Positions 12,860 to 24,459 of a DNA stretch of 64,000 nt are shown here, one piece after another. The notes under the pieces were generated by a model. The model worked only from the letters and a program-made list of their open reading frames with translations. It had not been told where the DNA came from and did no database searches. Each line of letters starts with the position of its first letter. Position 1 is the stretch's first letter. The DNA lies in assembly GCA_951799445.1 (NCBI GenBank), contig OX637294.1, forward strand, positions 20,237,452 to 20,301,451, given 5' to 3'. Source of the DNA: Pseudisothecium myosuroides. Lineage: Eukaryota; Streptophyta; Bryopsida; Hypnales; Lembophyllaceae. Position numbers and translations under genes: made by a program.

Positions 12860-13440
12860 CTGAATGACGAGCGTGATGAAGACGAAGACGGTGACCGAAT
12901 TAGACTATTTGGAAGATGAAGGGTTCTCAAAATCATCCATTGGGACGATGAAAGTTTTCAAAAATGCAACTGAAGTCATCCAACTAATATTCATGAGGAA
13001 GTTTCAAGAGAAAGTGTGTAATATATTAGGGCAGTCACACCTTCTCTGAGAAGCAAAATTCTACGAAGTCAGAGAAATTGGTGAGAGAAAAGAGGAGCCA
13101 ATGGCGAGCCGTTTTGTGTGAAGGTGTGGCTACCCTTTTTTGTTGTTTCGAGCAATTCTTGGAGAACGCATTACCTACAGAGCTCTACAAGTCAAGCATA
13201 GCCAACGAAACTGAAAAATTCCTCAAGAATTTTTTCTTCGAGAATGTTTCTTAACCTCCGAAGCAGAAGAACGGCACTTCCAAAACCTCGGAGGTTGAGA
13301 GCTCCACAAGCCACGGAAAACCACAGATAGAGCGCCATGCGTCCAATTTCCGAGAATTTTATAGGGGTCAAAGGAAGTGTGACTATCCCTATAGTTAGAA
13401 AGAAGAAAGAAAGAATGATGTTGTATATGAATTTCATCCC
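12860..13440. other. Region upstream of RPT1, no gene recognised
   Basis: Promoter-proximal DNA of RPT1 grading into AT-rich sequence. Small ORFs at 12864-13049 (+) and 13192-13527 (-) show no family resemblance. Confidence 0.4.
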
Positions 13441-13452
13441 ATTGAAATTCAT

Positions 13453-14030
13453 TGAAGAAGCTCTAAGAAAAGTTGGATAATACTTTCGAGGAAAGAAGAA
13501 AAAAAATTCTACATAAATTTCGTCCACTATTAATATTCATTGAAGAAAGTTCAAAGAAAAGTTGGGTAATACTTTCTAGAAAAGAAGAAAGAAAAGTTCT
13601 ACATGAACTTCATCCAATTAATAGTCATTGAAGAAGTTCTAAAAAAAGTTGGATAATACTTCTTGGGAAAGAAGAGGAAAAGGTTCTAAGTGAACTTCAT
13701 CCACTATTAATATTCATTGAAGAAGCTCTAAGAAAAGTTGTGCAATACCTCCTAGAAAAGAAGAAAGAAAGTTCTACATAAAATTCATCCAATTAATAGT
13801 CATTGAAGAAGCTTTGAGAAAAGTTGTATAATACTTCCTGGGAAAGAAGAAAAAAGGTTCTACGTAAACTTCATCCACTAGTAATATTCATTGAAGAAGC
13901 TTTAAGAAAAGTTGGATAATACTTCACAAAAAAAAAAAAAAAAAAAAAAATCCTATATAAACTTCATCCAGATAAAAAATATAGATTGAAGAAGCTCTAA
14001 AATAATTTGAGTATTATATCAGTGAATAGA
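13453..14030. repeat. Seven-unit minisatellite, period about 88 bp
   Basis: The block TTGAAGAAGCTCTAAGAAAA recurs with substitutions, starting near 13453, 13541, 13630, 13719, 13804, 13892 and 13987 (spacings 85-95). Each unit also carries AACTTCATCCA and a GGATAATACTT-like segment. One unit is interrupted by a poly-A run at 13929-13950. It is not CRISPR: units are contiguous with no unique spacers. Confidence 0.85.
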
Positions 14031-14351
14031 AGAAAAAATGTTCAATGATATACATATTTTAATTAAGTTGAAATGATTTTTATGATTTTTTTAATCAATT
14101 TTGCTATTTTTAGTTTGAACACTTAGTAGTTCACCCCTAAACATTCCAATGTCCATATTTAAAATGATGAACGATGTACATCTCCTATTACACTACCAAT
14201 TTCAATTATTTTAGCACAAAAGGATAATATTTTAGCTATGTAAGTGATGAATGGTATTTTTATCCCCTTTATGATGATAGTTGATTGATCATGATATTGA
14301 TTCTCATATAAAACATTCTAAAATAAATTGAATCCATCCGATGGAAGAAAT

Positions 14352-14608
14352 TTGAGGCCATTAGAAGACTGCAAGTTCCCAGGGCGTTCCCAACCTGGGA
14401 ATTTTGCCACATGCACAGTTTGACGTGGTTGAGAGAGTGCCACGTCAGATTTTTTGGAAAAAAAAATTAATTATTTTTTGAAAATTTTGGATTAGTTTTT
14501 TTTTGGGGGGGGGGTTGGAAAAATAAATTCTGATAGCATTACTGTTGGTTCAAAATAGAGGAACAAAAAAGGGGAACAACCCTAAAATGGCTTTCCAGAG
14601 GCCTCATA
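14352..14608. mobile_element. Short non-autonomous element with GACGTGG/CCACGTC motifs (family M1, copy 1)
   Basis: It begins TTTGAGGCC and GACTGCAAGTTCCC, contains TTTGACGTGG followed by GTGCCACGTCAGATT, then a poly-A/T and poly-G core, and ends CAGAGGCCTC. A copy in the opposite orientation lies at 46563-46835 with the same order of blocks, which marks it as a dispersed element. It has no ORF. Confidence 0.65.
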
Positions 14609-14989
14609 TCTCTTCTAAAGTTATCTAATCATAGACTATAAAATTAATCCATACATTTTAACCATGAAATTAAAGTGAAGTTAAGAATTCATTATACACT
14701 TCATCTAGATTATACAATCTATTAAAAAACAGGTCTACCACTTTGTTTATAGACTTGAATAAACAAATCCAAATACATTGAACATTTAAGTTGAAGGGAG
14801 ATGAAGTTACCTATAACCAATAATGGAATTCTTTTGCACCAGATTTGAACCTGAGTTCGAAATCTTGGTCAATATCTGCACTTTTTTACTCAAATGCAAA
14901 CAAACACTCTCCAAGCCTGCGGAGGAGGCATGCAGCAGGTGCGGACAAGGCGCAAACAAAGCGCGTGACCACGAGCATACACCAAACCG

Positions 14990-15240
14990 CAACAACCACA
15001 AGAATAGCAAGAACGACACAAACCCAAAATACTAAGCGCAACCGGCGACGCACAAGCAAAGAAGCAAGTTCAAGAGACCTCCGCCTCCGTTGACTGGCAC
15101 TCCGTCTCTGTCGCGCGGCTACTCAGTCGGGTCGGGGAGCGGGCGTCTTGTGCTGGGTCGGGGCCATCCAAAGTGGGCCGGCCAAGCTATGGGGTCGTGG
15201 CCCGGGCCCATGGTAAAGACTGCGCGCCACGTCTGCCTAG
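14990..15240 (+). repeat. Dispersed GC-rich repeat (family D1, copy 1)
   Basis: This block contains GACGCACAAGCAAAGAAG, GGCCATCCAAAGT, GGGGTCGTGGCCC and GCGCCACGTC. The same blocks in the same order occur inverted at 31740-32000. Its GC content is far above its surroundings, so it is probably a fragment of a larger mobile element (a retroelement LTR is one possibility). No protein domain is recognised. Confidence 0.65.
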
Positions 15241-15324
15241 CCCACAAAAGATGGCACGATTTAACGTCCTGCCTTTTTAATGTTAAGGTTATGAGTCTGA
15301 AAAATTACGAGTTTCATTAGTGTA

Positions 15325-16229
15325 CAGTACAGTCGAGTACTGTAATCTTACAACTAGCCGATTTGAACCATTCAAAGATTTTTGCATAACATAGAAAAAA
15401 ATTGGAATTTTTCATCTTACTTAATTATCACTCAATCCTCACACAATCCCAATCAAGCAAACAAAATTTCAATTTCAAAAAAACAAAATTCCATTTTTGG
15501 TGCATTTCTAAAGTTGATTTTCATAGTTTTACATAATATTTTACTGGGAACAATTGTTGATGAATTTTCAGTGTGAATTTTTTAATCCAATTGCATAGAT
15601 ATATAGGGAACATCCATACACACATCTTTCATATTAAAAAACACCCTATTAAGTAACAAAAACATGATCTATAAAGAGTTCAATGTGAAGTGTCATATGA
15701 CCTAACTTTGAAAAATAAAATTCTCTATATCAATAAAGTAGATTTTGGCAAAACAATTGTACCATCATGCTCAAATATATGAAATTGGTTACCATATGAA
15801 GGGCAAATAGAAAAATATAATTATAACAAAAATATTTCTATTTTTAAAAGTTAGGTCATAAGACACTTCACATTGAACTCTTCATAGATCATATTTTTGT
15901 TACTTAATAGGGTGTTTTTTTAATATGACAGATGTGCCTATGGATATTCTCTACATATTCAAGCAATTGGATTAAAAAAATACATCACCGATGGTTCACA
16001 ATAAAATATTATGTAAAACCATGAAAATTAATTTGAGAAATTCATCAAAAATGGAATTTTGATTTTTGATTTTCTAAAACTAAAATTTCGTATGCTTGAT
16101 TGGGATTGTATAAGGATTGAGTGATAATTATGGTTAACAAAATATACCAATTATATTGCACATTGTACAAAAAAATGTGAATGGCTCAAATTGGCCGGTT
16201 GTAAGATTATAGTACTCGACTGTGCAAGT
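15325..16229. mobile_element. Foldback / long-TIR element (family FB1, copy 2)
   Basis: The left end GAGTACTGTAATCTTACAAC (about 15335-15354) is matched in inverted form by the right end near 16198-16217. The internal order equals that of copy 1 at 4823-5820, including the two inverted halves that meet near 15750-15800. It is shorter by about 90 bases because of small deletions. Confidence 0.8.
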
Positions 16230-16239
16230 AAAACATTAC

Positions 16240-17745
16240 CCTTAACTCTAGAATGTGTGAAAAAAAAATTGTGCCTTTTGGTTGATTTCAAGGACTTGTT
16301 GGATAAAAATAATTCAATATGTCATTCGATCTTTTTTGTGGGAGTTGTTGAATGCATTTTTAGTGAATGGACTAGATTATTCCATCATAGTAGTATAATT
16401 TGTCTATTTTACCTAGAAATATGCACAATCCATAAATCACTATGTAGTATATTTTAGAGCAAGGAGTTTGATGTTGCCAATTTGAACTTTGGGCCTCAAA
16501 CAATAATCTCTTGAAAGCATTGTGAGCATTTTTAAAGCATACAATTCTACACTACTATGTACCCTATCTAATTTTTTAGATTTTTTGAGAATATTTTGTA
16601 ATTGTTATAAATTTTCTTCATGTTTAATGTAAGAAATTCACAATAATTTCAATTTTTCATAAAAAAATTTGATGACTTGTAGAAGACATGGTGGATTTGA
16701 TAAGAAAAAAATATAGATGAAGTGTTTAGCTTTGCTTTTGAAACTAATATTTTAAAGCACTTTTGAGTCTCTAAACATGGAAAAACTTTAGGATAGAATT
16801 CTTGAAGGTTGTGATTTGCACCTTTGGGATTATTATCTTTAAAAGATTTAAAAATTGGAAGAAAACAATGTAGGTGTTTAAATCTTAATATAGATAATAT
16901 AAGGCATTATGTTCTTGATTTTTTTCTTGAGGTTCATATTTCTCCCTTTGCATGAACTAACCCTGAATGTTGGGAGGGATATCTATCTTCATATTGTTTT
17001 TATTTTAAACTCTTGTTATTCCTTTGATATTATAAATTATGCTCTTTGTATGAACTAACTATCAATGTTAGAAAGGATATTTATCTTCATATTTCTTATA
17101 TTTTAAATTCTAACTTGTTAGCCCCTTAAAATTACAATACATACTTTGCCTTTTGCACAATCGTAATGTGAATGTACATTAATGATTAAATTGATTTACA
17201 TAAATGTAGTCAAAATTATTATCAAGATTTTAAAAAAATTTTTAGACAAGTCAAAATTATAAATTTAAAAAAAAAATCATATTAGAAATTATTTGTAATT
17301 TCTATAATTTTTTTAAGCAATAGATAAAAAATCCATGATAACCTTGAAAAGACAAGCCTACAACCCCAAAATTAAACTTCAATTTAGTAATACTTTATTA
17401 ATGAAATCCATCACTTCCATTTAGTAATACTTTATTAATGAAATTGAGAGAGGATGTTTGAAAATGTCAAGAAAAATGTCCCTTTCAACCCCTCTCCAAA
17501 ATTTGTCTATAACTTTTAATTGGAGGCTTGAAACCTCAAATGGATTTTTAGAGATGAAATTTAGCATGATTTACCAACTTGTCGTAGTTCAAAGTTTTTT
17601 GAAAAAAGTTATTTTACTATGCCTAAATGAGATCTAAAATTCTACTTCAAATATAATTTTACATAACTAAATGAGCGGTTGAGCTCCTACTCCAATTCTA
17701 ATTTACATATTCCACATTGTTTGTTTTACCTCCTACCACCCAATA
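16240..17745. other. AT-rich intergenic DNA, nothing recognised
   Basis: No coding or element structure could be supported beyond locally repeated phrases (two versions of a TTTAGTAATACTTTATTAAT block at about 17380-17440). Confidence 0.4.
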
Positions 17746-17750
17746 TGTAT

Positions 17751-18220
17751 ATAAGGTAAAACAGCCCATCATGGTCAAATGACCCATGACGGATACCTAA
17801 GGAATGACCCCATGATGGTTATTCTTAGTTTATGAGATTTTGGATCACATTCATTGCCTTACCTAACACTAATGGATTAATTAGGAACCTCATTAGGAAC
17901 ATCCAACTATTTCAGTGTAAATCACTATAGGAAGTGACTTTTAAAGGCCTTTCACTTTAGAAAATATTTTGACTACTTTAGAAGAGTAAGGTGAGCATTA
18001 TGGATATAGTTGTATATTGGTTTTGGAGTAGTCTACAAATTCTTTTAGGCTAAACACTTCAAAAAATTATAACTAATTTATACTTTGTTGAAAAAAAATA
18101 ATTTCAATTGCTCTTGCTATTTCTCACACTTGTCTGTATGTGGGGAAATTTTAAAAAAAATTCAACCATGGCATAAGGGCAAACTAGCAATTCTGACCAT
18201 GATGGGATGTTTTACCTTAT
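17751..18220. mobile_element. MITE with ATAAGGTAAAACA...CCCATCATGGTCA inverted ends
   Basis: The left end ATAAGGTAAAACAGCCCATC (17751) is matched by an inverted right end CATGATGGGATGTTTTACCT ending at 18220. The flanking dinucleotides are TA on both sides, which would fit a Tc1/mariner-type insertion. The 470-base interior has no ORF. Confidence 0.7.
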
Positions 18221-18857
18221 AGAGTTGTCTTCTTCATTATAGAATACAAAAAGTAAATGATTTGTGAAGCAAAGCAAAGAAGTGGCTCAATACCATATTC
18301 TCCATGAATTTTTTGCTTACTAATTTGAAGTTAATCTCTAAAATTCCCGATGCTTCTTTTTTAATTAGGAACCAATGTTAAGCACTGCAGTCTTCATGTC
18401 TGACGGAACTGACAAGTCTTTTTCTTTTCTTTTCGCTATGGTACCAGGTAGCTACGACCTATTTAGTCCATCTTCAAATCTCTGACGAATTATTTGTAGT
18501 TACTGATTGCATGACAAATATACCACATCATTCCATCCAGCAAAGGCAATGTTGAAACTTGCTAGTGATTGTTATGTGGATCAAGAAAAGAAGTTATGAA
18601 ATTAAAAACATAATCCAAAAGACAAAGTAAACCCCAAGAAAAACACATAAAATTCATGGAACTACAATGTTTTTCAACACTAGAAAGCCTTAGGTCTTTG
18701 AACAAGTTATAACAACCAAGAGTAAATTCCAAGAATATGACCTAAAACATGCTTTATAGTGAAGCCAAGATTTGAATTGAGACCTAGAGCAACCACCAAA
18801 AAAAGAGAATGTATGCATGCAAGCATCACATGAAGGTCAACTGTACAATGAAAGTCA

Positions 18858-20000
18858 TACTCCCTCCGTCCCAAAATGATCTTCTTGTTGGACAAAATGT
18901 TCCGGCTTAAGGCTAAAAATAATATTTTAAAAACTCATCTCACGTTGTCAGTAGAGTTTGGTGCACTCCTATCGTCCTAGAAACTTTTAGTTTTGGAGCC
19001 CTTTTCTAAGTGTAGTTTATTTTTTATTTTGTAACATGGACAATTTCCATTAAAGAGGGAAACAAAACAATGAACTTGAAGGCACAACCTTCGGCGGAAA
19101 CTTTTTCTCATTTTCTACAAATAAATTTCAACAGTCACTTTAGATACTATTTCTCATAAAAATTCCTCCTTTTTTTCAATAAACTGGAACTAAACGAAGC
19201 AACATTCAAATCCTAGAGTCCACTTGATTAAGAACTCCGGCCAAACTGAGAGGCAAGACACCTCTCAATCAAATTAGCCAAGCTTTGGGCAAAGTGTGGT
19301 TTGGAAGTACTGAAAAGTGGCATTTTGGAGGCATTTTCAAGGAGAATTGGTAGGCACTTAATTGTTGAGTGTGGAGTTGTCATTTTGTGGGTAGTTAGTA
19401 TGGGCCTAAGACCATGTGTAGACCTATGTTCCATCTCCAAGAGATTCATCTCCTTCAATTGGGCAATACTTAAAGAGATGCTAGAAATAAGAATGAACAA
19501 TGTTGATTGACCCTTCATTCATTTCATTTATCTTTTGATTGACGATTGCATGGGTGGAGGGGGAACTAATACTTGGAGTTGTTTTACTGGTCCCAAATAG
19601 AAGTCAAAAACCAAATTTGACCGATTTGCTAAGTGTAGTTTGGAAGTACTTAAAAATGAAATTTTTCGGGCATTTTCAAAGAGCACCAGTGGGACTTAAT
19701 TGTTGAGTGTAAGGTTGTCATTTTGTGGATAGTGAGTATGGGCCCAAGCCCATGTGTGAACCTTTGTTTTGCCTTCTAGAGCTTCATCTCCTTCAATGAG
19801 ATGCAAAAAATATGAACAAACAATATTAATTGACCCCTTCATTCATTTCATTTGTCTTTTGCTTGATGACTACACGGATGGAGGGGGAACTACGATTTAG
19901 AATTGTTTTATTGGTCCCAAATAGCAATCAAAAGCCGAATCCAACCAATTTGCAATGTCACAAAGTACAGTAGGAAGATTATTTTGGAACAAAAATGAAG
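18858..20000. mobile_element. Stowaway/mariner-like element, degenerate
   Basis: The left end TACTCCCTCCGTCCCAAAAT at 18858 is the classic Stowaway/mariner terminal sequence with its TA. A weak inverted partner, GGAAGATTATTTTGGAAC, lies near 19973-19990. Inside are two direct copies of a roughly 355-base unit (see separate entry). There is no transposase. The left end is clear; the right end is tentative. Confidence 0.5.
19270..19975. repeat. Direct duplication of a ~355-bp unit
   Basis: Both copies run from a GTGTGGTTTGGAAGTACT-like start through ACTTAATTGTTGAGTGT and CATTCATTTCATTT to TTGTTTTACTGGTCCCAAAT. The first is about 19280-19610, the second 19628-19960. Divergence is moderate, so the duplication is old. 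Confidence 0.8.
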
Positions 20001-20138
20001 GCCGTTAGGAAGATCATTTTTTTTTCAATCGTAACAAATTTTAAAATAGTCAAAATAGTTTAATTTGCCTCTACCAAAACGAGCCCAAAATTTTGGATGA
20101 CCATACATGCATATATGGTTTATTAAGCAATTTAGGTA

Positions 20139-20424
20139 GCGGTAGTTTGTTCTAAAAGCGATCATGACACAAAGGTACATTTTTTTGTCTTTAATGTATC
20201 AATATTGTACATTTGAAGAGGTGGTTGTTCTTAGGAATGACTGCATTTCAACTTCAAAAATATGTACTCAATTCTACAAAGGTTCAAAAATTATGAAACA
20301 AATAGGTTTAGATGCCAATTCTATTTTTCTTCCAAAATTTATTTGAAAACTGTTTCAAAGAGTTTAGCTTCCCTCAAAAGTCAATCAAATCTTAAATGGT
20401 TGCTTTAAGAGGAGCCTACTTTAC
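20139..20424. mobile_element. MITE with GGTAGTTTGTTCTAAAAGCG ends (family M2, copy 1)
   Basis: The left end GGTAGTTTGTTCTAAAAGCG (20141) is matched by an inverted GAGGAGCCTACTTTAC right end. Related copies lie at 51731-52190 and 53156-53612. The small ORF inside (20164-20346) is a by-product. Confidence 0.6.
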
Positions 20425-20509
20425 GGGTTAACATCCTCCAAAGAAAAATCAAGTCCAATTATAGGAAATGCACTACACTATAAGTGAATGACTATTACTA
20501 GGTGTTTTT

Positions 20510-20765
20510 TTTGGCTTTTTAGTACCAAATTGCACCCCCAAAAAATAATTTGGCTAATAAATGATGACAAATCCTAATGCTTTTGCCAAAAAACTTCAAA
20601 TGAAAAAAAAATCTTGGATCAATTTACCAAATTGTGGATGAAAATAAAATTATGGATATGAGATATGTACTAATGTGATATTTTCTATCCAATATGTGGA
20701 TGGATTTTGAAATTTAGAGCACCACTATAACATTTATATCACGACTTTGACACTTCATTAAAAAG
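20510..20765. repeat. Dispersed repeat (family D2, copy 1)
   Basis: Blocks ACCAAATTGCA(C/T)CCCC, AAATTGTGGATGAAAAT and AGCACCACT(A/T)TAACATTT recur in the same order at 30575-30785. No ORF. Confidence 0.65.
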
Positions 20766-20853
20766 TTTAAAACCCTTGATTATTCTATTCTACTATTTTT
20801 AGACAAAACTTTATAAACAAGTACAATAAGCAGAAAAATCTCAAGAACTAAAG

Positions 20854-20916
20854 ATGGCGAATGGGGAGGACTTTGAAGAAGTATTTGACAATGTCATGAA
20901 TGACGTACAAACTGAG
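20854..20916 (+). CDS. Possible isolated first exon, 21 codons
   Basis: An ATG opens an acidic peptide, MANGEDFEEVFDNVMNDVQT plus Glu, that ends exactly at a GTAGGT donor-like site. No downstream exon could be linked before the repeats at 22 kb, and no family is recognised. It could be chance or a gene remnant. Confidence 0.2.
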
Positions 20917-22094
20917 GTAGGTTACTAAACCTCTCTTTTCCTTTCAAGTTGACTTAATTAGCAAATTCTAGTTAGGGCCGAGGCCTAGAGGCAAGTTAGG
21001 ACATTATAAAGTGAATTCAGGTCAAGTTTGAAGTGAGATTTTCTAAGTAGAGGTTTGTAGATCTCCAAAAACATAAAATACATAGGATTTGGAGTCAAAT
21101 TGAAGAAGATACAAGCGGATGAAGTTTTGTAATTAGATTGGATGAAAAACACTTAGGAGTAACCAAAAGGAATGAAATTAGGAAATTTGAAATTAGAAAC
21201 AACCTAGAACCCAAAAATGGAATTAAAAGTTAGTTTTAAAATTAGATTTAGTAGTAATTAGTGGATGAAGTTTTAAACACCAATTAGCGGTCAAACTTCA
21301 TCCATCAATAACTTTTGATAGGAGAAGTCAATCTTTAAGTAAGATATTATTTTGGAAATCTTAAATCAATATCTTTAAGGAACAAATATAAAATTTTAAA
21401 AATAATAACTAATTAGAAACCATTCAGCACACCAAAGAACAAAGAAGGTGTGTGTTAGACCAACCTAAACCTTAAGAAAGGAAAAATTTATGGCTAGAAA
21501 CATGACGTAGACATTTAAGGCAACCCAGAGTTGGTCCAAAATTAGAAAAAGGATTAAAACCCTAGAAGGAAACGAAGAATGAAGTTTAGGTTAGGGAATG
21601 GATGAAATCAATTTAAATTAACACATTTTAGTCTAAACTTGGAACTCAAGTATGTTCCAATAACTTAGAACCAGGATCAAAAAAAAAGTCAATGCAAATA
21701 GGGAACAAGTCTAGAAAGGTGGATGAAGTTTAGATGGCCTCTTTAGAGATAAACTTCATCCATTGATATCTTTTGCTAGGAAGGTTGAATAGGGTCGTGT
21801 TTTATGTTTTTGAAAATGGCATGAGATGCCCTAACACCTTGAGTAGCTAAATGTAGATTGTAACTACCTTTCTTTTGAAACCACCGTGACCTCTTAACCT
21901 TGAACTAGTTAGAGAAGCAATTGTAATTTGAATTGGATTTTTCTTGGTTTTTGTTACAAAGTTGTGAATGTTTAGGAGTTAGAAAAGATCCATTGCTTTG
22001 AAGGTATAATGGATTGACGCTAGGCACCTATAGATAAGAATCAAACATAAATTACTAAGAGCCTAATTGTACTTGATTATTTACCAAAGGTGAA
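20917..22094. other. AT-rich DNA, nothing recognised
   Basis: A GATGAAGTTT-containing phrase recurs several times (near 21117, 21265 and 21720), but neither a clear repeat unit nor a gene could be defined. Confidence 0.35.
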
Positions 22095-23160
22095 TACATA
22101 TTTAGTAGGTAGTTAAAACTACCATTTCAAACATAGTTGTCGTTTTGAACGGACTGTCCGTCCAAACCATCAGATTTACCTACCTGTCTGAGACATCCAA
22201 TGACCCTAACTTGTTTAATGTGACTACTATAAAATAGTCACATTGGACAAAATGTCCGTCCAAACTATCAGATTTACCTACATGTCTAAGATATAGGATG
22301 ACCCTAACTTGCCCAATGTGACTACTTTAAAGTAGTCACATTGTCCGTACTATCTGCCCAAACTGCCAGAGGGTGTTGGTATTCAGTTACCTATGTATTC
22401 AGTTGTATGTCATACAACTTCGGTGGTTATATCTAATACTAATACTACTACAATGCGTGAGCAAGTGGTGAAGGTTTTACCACAATAAAGCCACATCACT
22501 TGGCCCTGACTCCTCCATGCCGGAATTTTGTGAAAGGTGCTCTAGTAGCTACTCAGCTTGGAATACGGTACTTGCAGGCCAAAACTAAGGAACGGGCTAT
22601 GAAAATTCCAAAACCAGCCTTTCATGTTTTCAAGCTAGAATCTGAAGGCCAATGATGCCACTTTGGAAGCCAGTATTACCGTTGAAGAGATGCAAATAAT
22701 TTGATTCAAAAGGTGAACAATCAAATCTCTCTCTTTATTTTAATTTAAGAATGACCAATTCATGCAATGTTTTTATAGGTTTTGGTGATTTAAACATGAA
22801 TTTCTAAATTTCTTTTTACAATATGAAGTATTGAATTGGTCAATTTAATTGTTGTAGGGAAGAAGAATAAAAGTACTTGAAATAGTGGATAGTTTGGGCA
22901 AACAGTACTAACAATGTGACTACCTTAAAGTAGTCACATTGGGCAAGTTAGGGTCATCAGATGTCTTAGAGAGGTAGATAAATCTGATGGTTTGGACGGA
23001 CAATCCGCCCAATGTGATTATTTTATAATAGTCACATTAGGCAAGTTAGGATCATCGGATGTTTTGGACGGGTAGGTAAATCTAATGATTTGGACGGACA
23101 ATCCGTCCAACGTGACAACTACGTTTGAAATGGTAGTTTTAACTACCAACTAAATGTGTA
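22095..23160. mobile_element. Long-TIR element built from nested palindromes (family FB2)
   Basis: Left end ACATATTTAGTAGGTAGTTA and right end (inverted) ACACATTTAGTTGGTAGTTA enclose arms of about 265 bases. Within each arm are smaller palindromes, ATGTGACTACTTTAAAGTAG and relatives, and repeated GGACGGACAATCCGTCC blocks. The 500-base centre (22375-22890) has no recognisable protein. The same palindromic module is inserted in the neprosin pseudogene at 57030-57218. Confidence 0.8.
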
Positions 23161-23737
23161 TTTTTTTAATAGGGCCATAGCACAAGGAAGGGTTCAATTG
23201 ACCCAACGATAAATGGGTCATATTCTAAACTTCGAGTTGCTCCCTATTATAGACGACAAATGCTTATAAATTTGAGTTGGACAATTTATATTTTTTTTTA
23301 AGAGAATGGTGACCATTGCATTCAAAAACACAAGTATCCAGCAATAAAATCCTGAGCCTCCCAATATACCCCAACCACCAAGAAGGAGACATAGCAACTA
23401 AGGAAATGGACAATTCTGAAATCATGTTCACAAAATTCAAGTTCAAGTAGCGCCATGACACCAATTCTACCTAAACAATGCATTGAAGTTCACAAAAATA
23501 CATTGAAGTTCACAAAATTCATTCAAATTTACAAAATTCTTAAAGCCATCTTTCAATGCAAGACGACAGGATTTAAACCATGCCTTGGATCTACGGTAAT
23601 GAACGTCAATTCAAAGACAGAACTAGGATTTCCACCAATCATTGTAATGGTATCCTTCTGCACAAATTAATTTCAATGTCATATATATCCGATTGAACTG
23701 CAATTCTTAGTTACAAACGGTCAAACACAAAGCTCAA

Positions 23738-24139
23738 CCCCTAACAGACCATTGTCCCTTGGGAGGACAAATGGGATTTCGGGCAGGTATCTACCGGTTG
23801 AAATTTTCTCCTGATTTTTTTAACCTTTTTTTAGAGGTAGAAAAGCTGATTAGCTTGGTGGGAATATAATTTTTTTCACAATCGGTACCCAGAAAAAAAA
23901 GTTATGACCAAATAAGCTCAAACGAGGGGACGGGGGGCAGCTCGGGCAGCAAAAAAATGGAAAAAATTTGAATTTCTTTTTTTAATATTTTTTTTCTCAT
24001 AGATTATATTTTTGTCTATCTGGAAAGCTTTGATTCATTTCATTTGGATTTATTATGAGGAAACTTTCTTAAGTCTTTACTACAAAAATGGCAGTTTTCA
24101 GTATTTTTTGGCAAGAAAAAGGCCTCGGTCCTTTAGGGG
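23738..24139. mobile_element. TTAA-type non-autonomous element (copy 2, short)
   Basis: It starts CCCCTAACAGACC after TCAA (degenerate TTAA) and ends GGTCCTTTAGGGG before TTAA at 24140. Internally it shares long stretches with 60013-60945 (GGGACAAATG, CGGGCAGGTA, TATGACCAAATAAGCTCAAA, TCTGGAAAGCTTTGATTCAT), but much of the centre is deleted. Confidence 0.7.
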
Positions 24140-24459
24140 TTAAATCAACTCACACATTACTTAAGATACAACAATTATGAACTGTCAAACACAAAGCTCA
24201 TAAAATCATTTCACACCCTCTTCAAGATTCAACAGTTATAAACCGTCAAGTACACAGACCTTATAAAATCATCACTCCCACTCTCAAAAAGTTAAAAAAT
24301 ATAGGGAACACAAACTTGATTCTCACAGTTTGGATGCCAGATACATTCATTATATCCAAACAATGCCAACACAATTCAAAATAGTCCCTCCAACTTGACA
24401 TCAACTTTACAAACCAAACAAGAGAGACTAAACATGGATACAAGCTTCCAGTTTGAGAG

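Noticed and set aside
13453..14030. Regular repeats that could suggest a CRISPR array
   Set aside because: Units are contiguous and diverged along their whole length, with no unique spacers, and the DNA is a plant-type nuclear sequence.
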